Source: Phytohabitans maris (GTDB lineage Bacteria > Actinomycetota > Actinomycetes > Mycobacteriales > Micromonosporaceae). From it: a stretch of DNA of 64,000 bases. Positions within the stretch are counted from its first letter, which is position 1; every line of letters begins with the position of its first letter. The position numbers and the translations under genes are program-made. The stretch covers positions 62,001 to 126,000 of the forward strand of contig NZ_JAVHUY010000029.1 of assembly GCF_031085175.1 (NCBI RefSeq). The letters are read 5' to 3'. The notes beneath the pieces are model-generated. The model saw only the letters and a program-made list of their open reading frames with translations, was not told the DNA's origin and did no database searches. Positions 19,455 to 27,713 of this stretch are shown here, piece after piece.

Positions 19455-20162
19455 ATGGAAACTGTGGGGACAGGCCCTTCGGGCGAGACGATCGACACCC
19501 CCCGGCACCGGGCGCTCGGCTCGGCCAGCCGGGTGACGATCCTGCGCCTGGTCGGCACCGCCGACGCCGGCCTGACCGCCGGCGACGTCGCCGAGCGGAC
19601 CGGTCTGCACTTCTCGACGGTGCGTGCCCACCTGGACCGGCTGGTCGAGGCGGGTCTGCTGGTCAAGGCGCGGGCCAGCGGCGGGACACCCGGCCGGCCC
19701 GCGTGGCGGTACCGGGCCGCCGCCGCCGAGCCGGCCCCGGCTCCGTACCGGACCCTGGCGGCGGCGCTGCTGGCGCACCTGGCCACCGCCGGCGGCGGCC
19801 GCCCGGCCGCGGTCGCGGCGGGGCGGGCGTGGGGCAACCAGCTCGCGGCCGGCGAGGCCGGCGCCGCCGGCCCGGTCGAGACGGCGGTGGCTGTGCTGGA
19901 CCGGCTGGGGTTCGACCCCCGGCGCGAACCGGGGACGGCCGAAGGCGAGGTGGAGGTGCACCTGCGCACGTGCCCGTTCCTGGAGTTGGTCGGGCAGCAG
20001 CCCGACGTGATGTGCGCCCTGCACGCCGGCATGATCAGCGGGGTCCTGCGGCGCGCCGGCGCACCGGACGGCGAGGCCGTCCTGGAGCCGTTCGCCGCGC
20101 CGAACGCCTGCGTCGCCCGGCTGCGCGGCCCCGACCCATCGGCGGGGGCGGGGTCACGATGA
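19455..20162 (+). CDS. ArsR/SufR-like winged-helix regulator with C-terminal Cys cluster
   Basis: A 235-residue regulator. The N-terminal winged helix spans about residues 15-80 (SRVTILRLVGT, LTAGDVAERTGLHFSTVRAHLDRLVEAGLL). The C-terminal domain contains three conserved-looking cysteines in HLRTCPFLE, DVMCALHAG and PNACVARL, the arrangement of SufR-type regulators that bind an iron-sulfur cluster. With the divergent hemerythrin it suggests a redox or nitric-oxide switch; this is inference. ATG 19455 is chosen over an upstream TTG because the palindrome would otherwise lie in the coding region. Confidence 0.8.
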   Translation: METVGTGPSGETIDTPRHRALGSASRVTILRLVGTADAGLTAGDVAERTGLHFSTVRAHLDRLVEAGLLVKARASGGTPGRPAWRYRAAAAEPAPAPYRTLAAALLAHLATAGGGRPAAVAAGRAWGNQLAAGEAGAAGPVETAVAVLDRLGFDPRREPGTAEGEVEVHLRTCPFLELVGQQPDVMCALHAGMISGVLRRAGAPDGEAVLEPFAAPNACVARLRGPDPSAGAGSR

Positions 20163-20232
20163 TCCGGTCCGACCGATCCGTGAACCCGACATGGCGGCGA
20201 GCGCGGGTTCCTGGCCACCTGAAGGGCGCGCC

Positions 20233-20991
20233 ATGACCACGCCGCCGACCACCCCACGCCGCCCAACGGCGCCGCGCCGGCGCAGGCTGCGCCGGTACAT
20301 CCCGCCCCAGCACGGGGCCTGGGCCATGCTGCTGCTGCCCTGGCTGGCCGGGGTCCTCACCACCGGGTTCACCTGGCCGCACCTGCCACTGCTCGGCGCC
20401 TGGCTGGCCGGCTACCTGTTCAGCTACTACCTGCTGCAAGCCGTCAAGACCCGCCGGCCCGGACGGGTCCGCGCCCAGCTGTGCCTCTACGCCGCCCCGA
20501 CCGCGCTGCTCGCCGCGCCGGTGCTGGCCCTGCGGCCGCAACTGCTCTGGTACGCCCCGGCCTACGCGACCCTGCTCGCGATCAACCTCGGCTACGCCGC
20601 CCGCCGTAACGAGCGCGCCCTCCTCAACGACCTCGCCTCCGTGGCGCAGAGCTGCCTCATGGTCTTCGTCTGCGCCACGACCAGCACAGCACCACCGGCC
20701 GAGGCGCTGCCCGCGTTCCTCGTCGTGACCGGGTACCTCGCCGGCACCGTGCCCTACGTCAAAACCATGATCCGCGAGCGGGGCCACACCGGCTACTACC
20801 GCGCCTCCGTCGCCTACCACCTGGCGATCCTCGCCGCGGCGGCCTGGTGGCACCAGCCGATCGCGATCCTGTTCGCCCTGCTGCTGGCCCGCGCGACGGT
20901 CTTCCCCAAACGACCCATGGCCCCGAAACAGGTCGGCATCATCGAGATCGCCGCCTCGCTCCTCCTCCTGCTGATCCTCGCGGTCACCTGA
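20233..20991 (+). CDS. YwiC-like integral membrane protein
   Basis: A 252-residue membrane protein of the YwiC-like family. After a basic N-terminus (RRRRLRRYIPPQHGAWAM) there are seven or eight hydrophobic segments. The PxQHGAWAMLLLP start and the GTVPYVKTMIRERG motif late in the protein are characteristic. In Bacillus subtilis ywiC lies by the nitrate-respiration genes, and in actinobacteria it often follows a regulator like the one upstream here. Function is unknown. The gene follows the regulator by 70 bp and is probably co-transcribed. ATG 20233 is preferred to the earlier ATG at 20191. Confidence 0.8.
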   Translation: MTTPPTTPRRPTAPRRRRLRRYIPPQHGAWAMLLLPWLAGVLTTGFTWPHLPLLGAWLAGYLFSYYLLQAVKTRRPGRVRAQLCLYAAPTALLAAPVLALRPQLLWYAPAYATLLAINLGYAARRNERALLNDLASVAQSCLMVFVCATTSTAPPAEALPAFLVVTGYLAGTVPYVKTMIRERGHTGYYRASVAYHLAILAAAAWWHQPIAILFALLLARATVFPKRPMAPKQVGIIEIAASLLLLLILAVT

Positions 20992-21158
20992 TCGCCCCGT
21001 GCCCGGGGCCGCGTCTTGTCCGCCGCCGCCGGGCGAGCGGGCGTCGGCGTGGCTGGCGGCGGTCGCACCGTGGAGGGTCAAGGGCCCATGGTCCCGAGCC
21101 GCGGTGACGTGCGGCGCTACCGACGCCCCTACCAGGGTGGAAAGGCTGGGCGTCGGCC

Positions 21159-22646
21159 ATGTTCGACGTGCGGAAGAGGTGCCGGGTGACGGCTGGTGAC
21201 GTACGGGGCGGCCGCCTCGTGTGGGGTGGCCGGGACCTGCCGGCCATCGTCCAGGGCGGCATGGGCGTCGGCGTCTCCGGCTGGCCGCTGGCTCGCGCGG
21301 TCGCGCGGGCCGGCCAGTTGGGTGTGGTGTCCGGGGTGGCGCTGGACGCGTTGCTGACCCGCCGGTTGCAGCGCGGCGACCCGGGCGGCCACCTGCGCCG
21401 GGCGCTCGACCGCTTCCCGGACCGCGCGCTCGCCCAGCAGATCCTGGACCGGTTCTTCGTGCCCGGCGGGATACCGGAGGGCCAGCCGTTCCGGCCGATC
21501 CAGCACATCGGCGTCTCGCCGCGGCGGCAGGCGCAGCAGCTGGCCGTGGTGGGCAACTTCGTCGAGGTGTTCCTGGCCAAGGAAGGCCACCACGGTCCGG
21601 TCGGCATCAACTACCTGGAGAAGATCCAGCTGGCCACCCCGGCGGCGCTGTACGGGGCCATGCTGGCCGGCGTCGACGCCGTCCTGATGGGTGCCGGGCT
21701 GCCCACCGAGATCCCGCGACTGCTCGACGCGCTCGCCCGGCACGCGCCGGCCACGCTGCCGATCGCGGTGGACGGCGCCCCGGCCGGCGAGCGGCACACC
21801 GTCCACATCGAACCGGCCGCGCTGCTCGGCGCGGTGCCGCCGCCGCTGCACCGGCCGCGGCTGCTGGCGATCGTCTCCTCCGCCGCCCTGGTCGGCTACC
21901 TGACCAGGGACCCCGCGACCCGCCCGGACGGGTTCGTGCTGGAGACCCCGGTGGCCGGCGGGCACAGCGCCCGCCCCCGCGGACGGCTCACCCTGACCGG
22001 GGCCGGCGAGCCGATCTACGGACCCCGCGACCAGATCGACGTGGCGAAGGTCCGGGCCGCCGGCCTGCCGTTCTGGCTCGCCGGCGGGTACGCCACTCCG
22101 GCCCGGCTGGCCGAGGCCCGCGCGGCGGGCGCCGCTGGGGTACAGGTGGGCACGGCGTTCGCGCTGTGCCGCCAATCGGGCCTGGACCCGCGGATCCGGC
22201 AGCGGCTGCTGGCCGCCGCGGCCGGCGGCACCCTGACGGTGCGCAACCACCCCGCCGCCTCACCGACCGGCTTCCCGTTCAAGGTCGCCCACCTGCCCGG
22301 CACCGTGTCCGAGCAGGACGTGTACGCCGCCCGGCCGCGCCGCTGCGACCTCGGCTACCTGCGCGGCCCCTACCGCAAGCCGGACGGGAAGATCGGCTAC
22401 CGCTGCCCGGCCGAGCCGATCGAGACGTTCGCGCGCAAGGGTGGCGACCCGGCCGACGCGGTCACCGCCCGATGCCTGTGCAACGGGCTGACCGCCACCA
22501 TCGGGCTGGGCCAGCACCGCGCCGACGGCTACCGCGAGCCGCCGCTGGTCACGCTCGGCCAGGATCTGGCGTTCCTACCCCACGTGCTGCGCGACGGGGG
22601 CTACGACGCCGTGGACGTCATCGAGTACCTCCTCAGCGCCGGTTGA
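21159..22646 (+). CDS. Nitronate monooxygenase (2-nitropropane dioxygenase family)
   Basis: A 495-residue FMN-dependent TIM barrel. Visible motifs include the N-terminal FMN loop IVQGGMGVGVSGWPLA, the phosphate region (AGGYATPARLAEARAAGAAGVQVGTAF) and the catalytic-His region PVAGGHSARPRG. At 495 residues it is longer than the usual 330-380; the extra C-terminal portion (RRCDLGYLRGPYRK onward, with several Cys) belongs to the longer actinobacterial subtype. It oxidises alkyl nitronates such as propionate-3-nitronate, a plant and fungal toxin. It lies next to the hemerythrin/YwiC group, which hints at a nitro/NO-stress theme. Confidence 0.85.
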   Translation: MFDVRKRCRVTAGDVRGGRLVWGGRDLPAIVQGGMGVGVSGWPLARAVARAGQLGVVSGVALDALLTRRLQRGDPGGHLRRALDRFPDRALAQQILDRFFVPGGIPEGQPFRPIQHIGVSPRRQAQQLAVVGNFVEVFLAKEGHHGPVGINYLEKIQLATPAALYGAMLAGVDAVLMGAGLPTEIPRLLDALARHAPATLPIAVDGAPAGERHTVHIEPAALLGAVPPPLHRPRLLAIVSSAALVGYLTRDPATRPDGFVLETPVAGGHSARPRGRLTLTGAGEPIYGPRDQIDVAKVRAAGLPFWLAGGYATPARLAEARAAGAAGVQVGTAFALCRQSGLDPRIRQRLLAAAAGGTLTVRNHPAASPTGFPFKVAHLPGTVSEQDVYAARPRRCDLGYLRGPYRKPDGKIGYRCPAEPIETFARKGGDPADAVTARCLCNGLTATIGLGQHRADGYREPPLVTLGQDLAFLPHVLRDGGYDAVDVIEYLLSAG

Positions 22647-22821
22647 CGCCAGGCCGACCGGCGGCTCGCGTCCTGTCGGTTCGCTTCCGCGACCCCGCCG
22701 CGGTGGCGGCCGTGACCTGGGCGCTGCGTGTCTGGTACCGAGGTGGCCAGGCCGGGACTGATCCGCGGGCGTCGATGGTGCGGATATGAAGAGAGAGACC
22801 CCGCACAGGAGGGACATCGGC

Positions 22822-23856
22822 ATGCTTTCGACAGCGCGCCGCCGCATCCGTTCGGCGGTCACCGGCGTGGTCGTGCTTTCGGCGGTCACGGTGAGCGCGG
22901 CCGGCGCCGCCGCGCGGCAGACCCCGGCAGCGGCTCCGGGCGACCGGGTGGCCCGGCTCGGCGCCAGCGGCGGCCTCGGCGTCGTTGCCCGTCTCGGCCA
23001 GGGCGCCGGCCCGTCTTCGCCGTTCCCGGGCTTCGTGCTGGAGCGGGGGCGCTACACCGGCTTCGACCCGCCGCCGGCCGCCACGGGATTCCTCGCCGCC
23101 GGCATCAACGACAGTGGCCAGATCAGCGGCGAGTACTTCGGGCCGAGCAGCGAGTCCGGGTTCCTGCGGGACCGGCGCGGCGCGATTACCAAGATCGACA
23201 TTCCGGGCGCGACGGCCACCGAGGTCGTCAAGATCAACGATCGTGGTGTGGTCGCCGGCGCGTACAGCCGGACCGTCTCGTTCCTGAGCGACCCCGACGG
23301 GATGGCGCACGGGTTCCTGCTCGACCGCGGCAAGGTCACCACGATCGACGTACCCGGTGCGGCCCAGACCGAGGCGTCCAGCGTCAACGACCGCGGGCAG
23401 GTGGTGGGCATCTACGTCTCCGGCGCCGGCGACCAGCACGGCTTCCGCTGGGACAAGGGCCGGTTCACCACGCTCGACGTCCCCGGCGCCGCCTTCACCG
23501 AGCCCATCGACATCAACGACCGCGGGCAGGTCGTCGGCATCTACGGCCGGCCGGGCGCGGCGGCGATCCACGGCTTCCTCTGGGACAGAGGCAGGTACAC
23601 CACCGTCGACATCCCCGGCGCCTCGATCACCATCCTCTTCGGCATCAACGACCACGGCCAGATCGTGGCCAGCACCCTCACCGACGCGCCCACCCTGGCC
23701 GGCGCCCGCGGGTTCCTGTTCGGTCGGGGCGCCCTCGGCCCGGTCACCCCGATCCGCTTCCCGGGCGCGCCCAGAACCCTGGCGACCGGCATCAACGACC
23801 GCGGCCAGATCGTCGGCGCCTACGAGAACCCCGACGCGTCCGGCTCGGAGTCCTGA
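22822..23856 (+). CDS. Secreted HAF-repeat protein (six-fold GINDRGQxVG repeat)
   Basis: A 344-residue exported protein built from repeats of the HAF (extracellular repeat) family. After a signal peptide (residues 1-32) there are at least six copies of a unit of about 40-50 residues containing (G/S)INDRGQ(V/I)VG and a GF(L/R)(W/L)D(R/K)G segment, for example near bases 23100, 23230, 23385, 23515, 23640 and 23790. These fold into a beta-propeller-like array; the role is unknown. I chose ATG 22822 because a perfect AGGAGG lies nine bases upstream; an ATG at 22786 is in frame but lacks a site. Confidence 0.82.
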   Translation: MLSTARRRIRSAVTGVVVLSAVTVSAAGAAARQTPAAAPGDRVARLGASGGLGVVARLGQGAGPSSPFPGFVLERGRYTGFDPPPAATGFLAAGINDSGQISGEYFGPSSESGFLRDRRGAITKIDIPGATATEVVKINDRGVVAGAYSRTVSFLSDPDGMAHGFLLDRGKVTTIDVPGAAQTEASSVNDRGQVVGIYVSGAGDQHGFRWDKGRFTTLDVPGAAFTEPIDINDRGQVVGIYGRPGAAAIHGFLWDRGRYTTVDIPGASITILFGINDHGQIVASTLTDAPTLAGARGFLFGRGALGPVTPIRFPGAPRTLATGINDRGQIVGAYENPDASGSES

Positions 23857-23887
23857 AGGGACGGCCGTCGTGGCCGGCGGCACCCCG

Positions 23888-24012
23888 CTACGGCTCGGGC
23901 GCCGCTATCCAGGCGGCGTTCTGGGCGCGGGAGTCGACGCCGAGCTTGTTGAGGATGCTGGTCGATATCGGCCCACGCTGCGGCCACCTACTCCGGCGAG
24001 CGCCGGTGAGCG
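23888..24012 (-). pseudogene. Remnant of a LuxR-type helix-turn-helix C-terminus
   Basis: On the minus strand the last 27 codons read ISTSILNKLGVDSRAQNAA and onward to a TAG at 23888-23890, which is the recognition helix and tail of a LuxR/GerE domain. About 25 bp upstream the reading continues in another frame (an SPE-type sequence before the helix), so there is at least one frameshift, and everything before it is missing. It lies in the gap before the DUF4386 gene. Confidence 0.5.
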
Positions 24013-24051
24013 CGCACCGCCGACACGGCCGCGGCGGAGAGGAGGAACGAG

Positions 24052-24780
24052 ATGACGACACCGAATTCCCTCGCGAGGACCGCGGGGGTGCTCTACCTAC
24101 TCATGGTGATCGCGGGCGCGTTCGGGGTGATCGTGTTCGCCGCCGTCGTCGAACCCGGCGACGCCGCCGCCACCGCGGACAACATCCGCGCCTCGGCCGG
24201 GCTGTTCCGCGCCGGCTTCCTCAGCTACCTGCTGGGCGGGCCGTGCTTCGTGCTCGCCGGGATCGTCCTGTACGGGCTGCTCAAGCACGTCGACCGGCTC
24301 GCCGCGATCGCGATGGTCACGCTCAACGCGATCGGCACCGCGACCGCCTGCCTCAGCCTGCTCAACTGGTACACCGCGATCGCCGTCGCCACCGGCGACA
24401 CCTACCCGCGGACCTTCGGCGAGGCCGGCGCGGACGCGCTGACCCTGCACTACCTCGACATGTACGACACCGGGGTCGGCATCGCGTTCGTCTTCGACAG
24501 CCTGTGGCTGGTACCGCTGGGATACCTGATGATCAGGTCCGGCTACTTCCCCAAGGCGCTGGGCGTCGCGCTGATCGTGGGCTGCGCCGGCTACCTCGTC
24601 AACGACGTCTTCATCGCGTTCCTCGCAACGGAGGCCGCGAGCACCACCGGCATCGGCCTGCTGCTGACCGCGGTCGCCGGGCTCTCGGAGATCGCGTTCG
24701 TGGCCTGGCTGCTGGCCAAGGGGGTGCGGACGCCCACACCCGCCCGCGGTCCCGCGGTCGCCGCCGCCACCGCGTCATGA
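24052..24780 (+). CDS. DUF4386 family membrane protein
   Basis: A 242-residue membrane protein with about six hydrophobic segments. The N-terminal ARTAGVLYLLMVIAGAFG, the Asn-rich loop TADNIRAS and the PLGYLMIRSGYFPKALGVAL segment match the DUF4386 pattern, a family of small actinobacterial membrane proteins of unknown function. The gene stands alone between a regulator remnant and a DinB-like gene. Confidence 0.78.
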   Translation: MTTPNSLARTAGVLYLLMVIAGAFGVIVFAAVVEPGDAAATADNIRASAGLFRAGFLSYLLGGPCFVLAGIVLYGLLKHVDRLAAIAMVTLNAIGTATACLSLLNWYTAIAVATGDTYPRTFGEAGADALTLHYLDMYDTGVGIAFVFDSLWLVPLGYLMIRSGYFPKALGVALIVGCAGYLVNDVFIAFLATEAASTTGIGLLLTAVAGLSEIAFVAWLLAKGVRTPTPARGPAVAAATAS

Positions 24781-24864
24781 CGGCTGGGCTCGACCGGCGC
24801 CACGGGCCAGGGCAGGCCGTGGCGGAGCCGGTGTCCGGCCGTCCGCCGGGGCAGACTGGCGGGC

Positions 24865-25455
24865 ATGGCTGACATGGGCGACCCGAAGACCGTGCTGCAC
24901 CACTACCTCCAGGCGACCCGCGACGCCCTGATCTGGAAGCTCGACGGGCTGGGCGAACGCGATGCCAGACTGCCCCGCACCCCGACCGGCAACAACCTGC
25001 TCGGCCTGATCAAGCATTGCCTCAACGTCGAAGCCGGCTACCTCGGGCCCACCTTCGGGCGCGAGTTCCCGACGCCCGAGGAGCTGGTCCCTTCGGACGC
25101 GTACGACGAGGATCCCCAAGCGGACTGGTACGCGCGGGAGGACGAGACGAAAGACGGGCTGATCGACCTCTACCGGCGGGTCGCGGCCTTCGCGGACGAG
25201 ACGATCGAGCGGCTACCGCTCGACGCCCCGGGGCGGGTGCCGTGGTGGCGGCCCGACAGCCAGGACGTGACCCTGCGACGGATAATCGTCCACGTGATCT
25301 ACGACCTCACCCGTCACGCGGGCCAGGCCGACATCATGCGCGAGCAGCACGACGGGGCGGTCGGCTTGCGGCGGGAGAACACCAACGTGCCCGACGACCA
25401 GGACTGGCCGGCGTACGTCGCGAAGCTGACCGCGCTCGCCGACCGGTTCGGGTAG
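24865..25455 (+). CDS. DinB-fold protein (DUF664, thiol S-transferase-like)
   Basis: A 196-residue four-helix DinB-like protein of the DUF664 type. Candidate metal-ligand histidines lie in LGLIKHCLNVEAGYLGP and in VHVIYDLTRHAGQADIMRE, the latter with the typical HxxxxxxxH spacing of DinB/YfiT proteins. In actinobacteria this fold is often mycothiol-dependent. The substrate is unknown. ATG 24865 is followed by a short MADMGDP leader; an ATG at 24874 is nearly as good. Confidence 0.82.
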   Translation: MADMGDPKTVLHHYLQATRDALIWKLDGLGERDARLPRTPTGNNLLGLIKHCLNVEAGYLGPTFGREFPTPEELVPSDAYDEDPQADWYAREDETKDGLIDLYRRVAAFADETIERLPLDAPGRVPWWRPDSQDVTLRRIIVHVIYDLTRHAGQADIMREQHDGAVGLRRENTNVPDDQDWPAYVAKLTALADRFG

Positions 25456-25529
25456 CCGCGGGTCTCGCCGATACGGTGGCGGTGCCTTTCGGGCCCACCG
25501 CCGTAGCCGTCTGTCGCGTCGCCGTGGGC

Positions 25530-26150
25530 TCAGGACAGCACGCGGTAGGTCACGTGCGTGACCAGGCGCGCCGCCCGCGACTTCACCTGTTCGAGCCGCA
25601 GCGGCGGGACGCCCTCGAAGATCCGCGTACCGGCGCCGAGCGTGAGCGGCACGATGTGCAGCCGCAGTTCGTCGATCAGGCCGGCCGCGAGGTACTGGTT
25701 GATCGTGGTCGCGCCGCCCATGATCGCGACATCGCCGTCGCCGGCCGCCGCGCGGGCCTGGGCCAGTGCGGACTCGATCCCGTCGGTGACGAAGTGGAAC
25801 GTGGTGCCCCCCTTCATCGGCTGCGGCTCGCGCGCGTGGTGGGTGAGCACGAAGACCGGCGCGTGGTACGGCGGATCCTCGCCCCACCAGCCGTTCCACT
25901 GCCGATCCCACCCGCCCCGCACCGGGCCGAACATGTTGCGGCCCATGATGAACGCCTTGGCCGCGGTCATCTCGTCGATCTCGGCCTGGTTCTCCTCGGG
26001 TGTGTCGGCGTACCAGGCGTGCAGCTTGTCGCCCCAGCCGTCGCCGCCGTCGTCGCCGAACGGGCGTTCCTCGGACTGGTTGAGCCCGGCCGAGTACCCG
26101 TCGGCCGAGATCGTGATGCCGCACACCACCCTGCCCGTGGGTTCGCTCAT
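25530..26150 (-). CDS. Dihydrofolate-reductase-like (RibD C-terminal domain) protein
   Basis: A 206-residue cytosolic protein of the dihydrofolate reductase/RibD C-terminal family: VCGITISADGYSAG at the N-terminus, FIMGRNMFGPVRG, PVFVLTHHAREP, the NADPH-loop GDGDVAIMGGATTINQYLAAGLIDEL and the closing TLGAGTRIFEG. Such stand-alone proteins are NADPH-binding reductases of unknown substrate, common in actinobacteria. It is convergent with the DinB-like gene. Confidence 0.87.
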   Translation of the reverse strand: MSEPTGRVVCGITISADGYSAGLNQSEERPFGDDGGDGWGDKLHAWYADTPEENQAEIDEMTAAKAFIMGRNMFGPVRGGWDRQWNGWWGEDPPYHAPVFVLTHHAREPQPMKGGTTFHFVTDGIESALAQARAAAGDGDVAIMGGATTINQYLAAGLIDELRLHIVPLTLGAGTRIFEGVPPLRLEQVKSRAARLVTHVTYRVLS

Positions 26151-26261
26151 CGCTCTCTCCTTACCCTCAGCGCGATCGCCCGCTCGACCGTACCGACCCG
26201 TGCACGCCGCGGTGCCGGCCGGGCGGGCTCGGCCGGGTGCCGAGCCCGCCGTCGCGGGTCG

Positions 26262-27635
26262 CTAGCGTTGCAGGGTCAGCAGGCCCGGCCGGTAGGGCAG
26301 TAGCCCGTAGTCGCCGCCGGAGCTGGGGGAGCGTCCCTGGTAGAGCAGCCGCAGGTCGCAGGGGTCGACGGTCATGGTCTGGTCGGCGTTGGCGCGGATC
26401 AGTTCGCCGTGGCTGATGTCGTTGGTCCAGGTGGCGCCGCTGTTGGCCTTCCCGGCGAACGGGTTGCTCTCGGTCGCGGCCTGTGGCGTCCACGATCCGT
26501 TCAGGCTGGTGGCCGTGAAGGAGCGGAAGTAGCGGCCCTGGGCGCCGATCGCCTCGACGAGCATGAGGTACCGGTTTTGCCCCTGGAGCTTGTAGACCTG
26601 GACCGCCTCGAACAGGTTGTTGGTGCTGTCGCTCATGATCACGGTCGAGGAGGAGCCGAAGCTGCCGGGGAAGTTGCCGATGGGCATGCTGGCCCGGTAG
26701 ATCTTGCCGTTGTCGCCGGCGAAGAACAGGTACATGGTCGTGTCGTCGCCGATGAGTGCCTGGTCGATGGGTCCGGTGCTGGAGCCGGTGATGCTGCCGG
26801 TGAAGAGTGTCTGATGGGCTGACCAGGAGCTCACGTTGGTGGGGTCGCTGGAGGTCCGGTAGGAGAAGGCGGGGCCGCCCCACTGGTACGCGAGCACCCA
26901 GACGTTGCGCGGGGCGAAGTAGAACAGCGACGGGGCGACGGCGGAGAACGGCATCTGGTTCTGGCTGGCCGAGGCCATGTCGGACCAGTTGGTGAAGAGG
27001 CCGAAGTTCATCGAACCCCACGACGTGCCGGTGTCGTGCGTCGTGGCGTAGACCAACTGCCTTCCGTTGTACGGGGCGTGGGTGAAGTCCTTGAGCGAAA
27101 CCCACCCCGACCTCGGCTGCGCCAGCGCACCCGTCGACGTCCACCGGTAGCTCGACGGAAGCGAGCACGTGCCGGTCGGCGGCGGTGTGGTCGGCGGTGC
27201 GGTGGTCGGTGCCGGGCTACCGGTACACGCGGTGCCGTTCAGCGCGAACTGGGTGGGCACCGGGTTCGAGCCGTTCCAGGAGCCGTTGAACCCGAAGGCG
27301 GTGGTGCCGTTGGTGGGGATGCCGCCGTTGTAGCTGGCGTTGGTGACCGTGACCTGAGCACCGGACTGGGTGACCGAGCCGTTCCAGAGCTGGGTGACGG
27401 TCTGCCCGGCGGCGAACGACCAGGTGAGCCGCCAGCCGTTGACGGGGTCGCCGAGGTTGGTGATGGTGACGTTGGCGCCGAAGCCACCCTGCCAGGAACT
27501 GGCGATGGCGTAGTCGACGCGGCAGCCGGCGGCCGCCTGGGCGGTGTTGGCGGTCAGCACCGCGGTGGCCCCGGCCACGGTCAGGCCGACGGTACAGACG
27601 GCGACCAGCCGGGACCGGATACGGGGGAACTTCAT
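26262..27635 (-). CDS. Secreted CBM2-GH62 alpha-L-arabinofuranosidase
   Basis: A 457-residue exported enzyme. Residues 1-36 are the signal peptide, 38-138 a family-2 cellulose-binding module ([17 protein letters not shown] and the FGFNGSW/CTG ending, with Cys38 and Cys137 likely bonded), 139-155 a Pro/Thr linker, and 157-457 the GH62 five-bladed propeller. GH62 motifs: [32 protein letters not shown] (catalytic base Asp in KDF), [13 protein letters not shown] and EAVQVYKL (catalytic acid Glu). These enzymes remove arabinose from arabinoxylan. ATG 27635 has GGAGGATCCCG upstream. A LacI-type operator lies 27 bp upstream of the start. Confidence 0.93.
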   Translation of the reverse strand: MKFPRIRSRLVAVCTVGLTVAGATAVLTANTAQAAAGCRVDYAIASSWQGGFGANVTITNLGDPVNGWRLTWSFAAGQTVTQLWNGSVTQSGAQVTVTNASYNGGIPTNGTTAFGFNGSWNGSNPVPTQFALNGTACTGSPAPTTAPPTTPPPTGTCSLPSSYRWTSTGALAQPRSGWVSLKDFTHAPYNGRQLVYATTHDTGTSWGSMNFGLFTNWSDMASASQNQMPFSAVAPSLFYFAPRNVWVLAYQWGGPAFSYRTSSDPTNVSSWSAHQTLFTGSITGSSTGPIDQALIGDDTTMYLFFAGDNGKIYRASMPIGNFPGSFGSSSTVIMSDSTNNLFEAVQVYKLQGQNRYLMLVEAIGAQGRYFRSFTATSLNGSWTPQAATESNPFAGKANSGATWTNDISHGELIRANADQTMTVDPCDLRLLYQGRSPSSGGDYGLLPYRPGLLTLQR

Positions 27636-27661
27636 CGGGATCCTCCATAGGGGACGGAGCT

Positions 27662-27675
27662 TGTTCACGTTCACA
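27662..27675. promoter_or_regulatory. LacI-type operator upstream of GH62 gene
   Basis: TGTTCACGTTCACA keeps the outer TGTT/CACA and the central CG of the two GH43 operators and shares the right half TTCACA with site 3966. It lies 27 bp before the GH62 start codon, so the GH43 and GH62 genes probably share a regulator. Confidence 0.5.
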
Positions 27676-27713
27676 TGTCATTTCCGGGCGCGCGATGCGC
27701 CTCGCGGTGGGCT

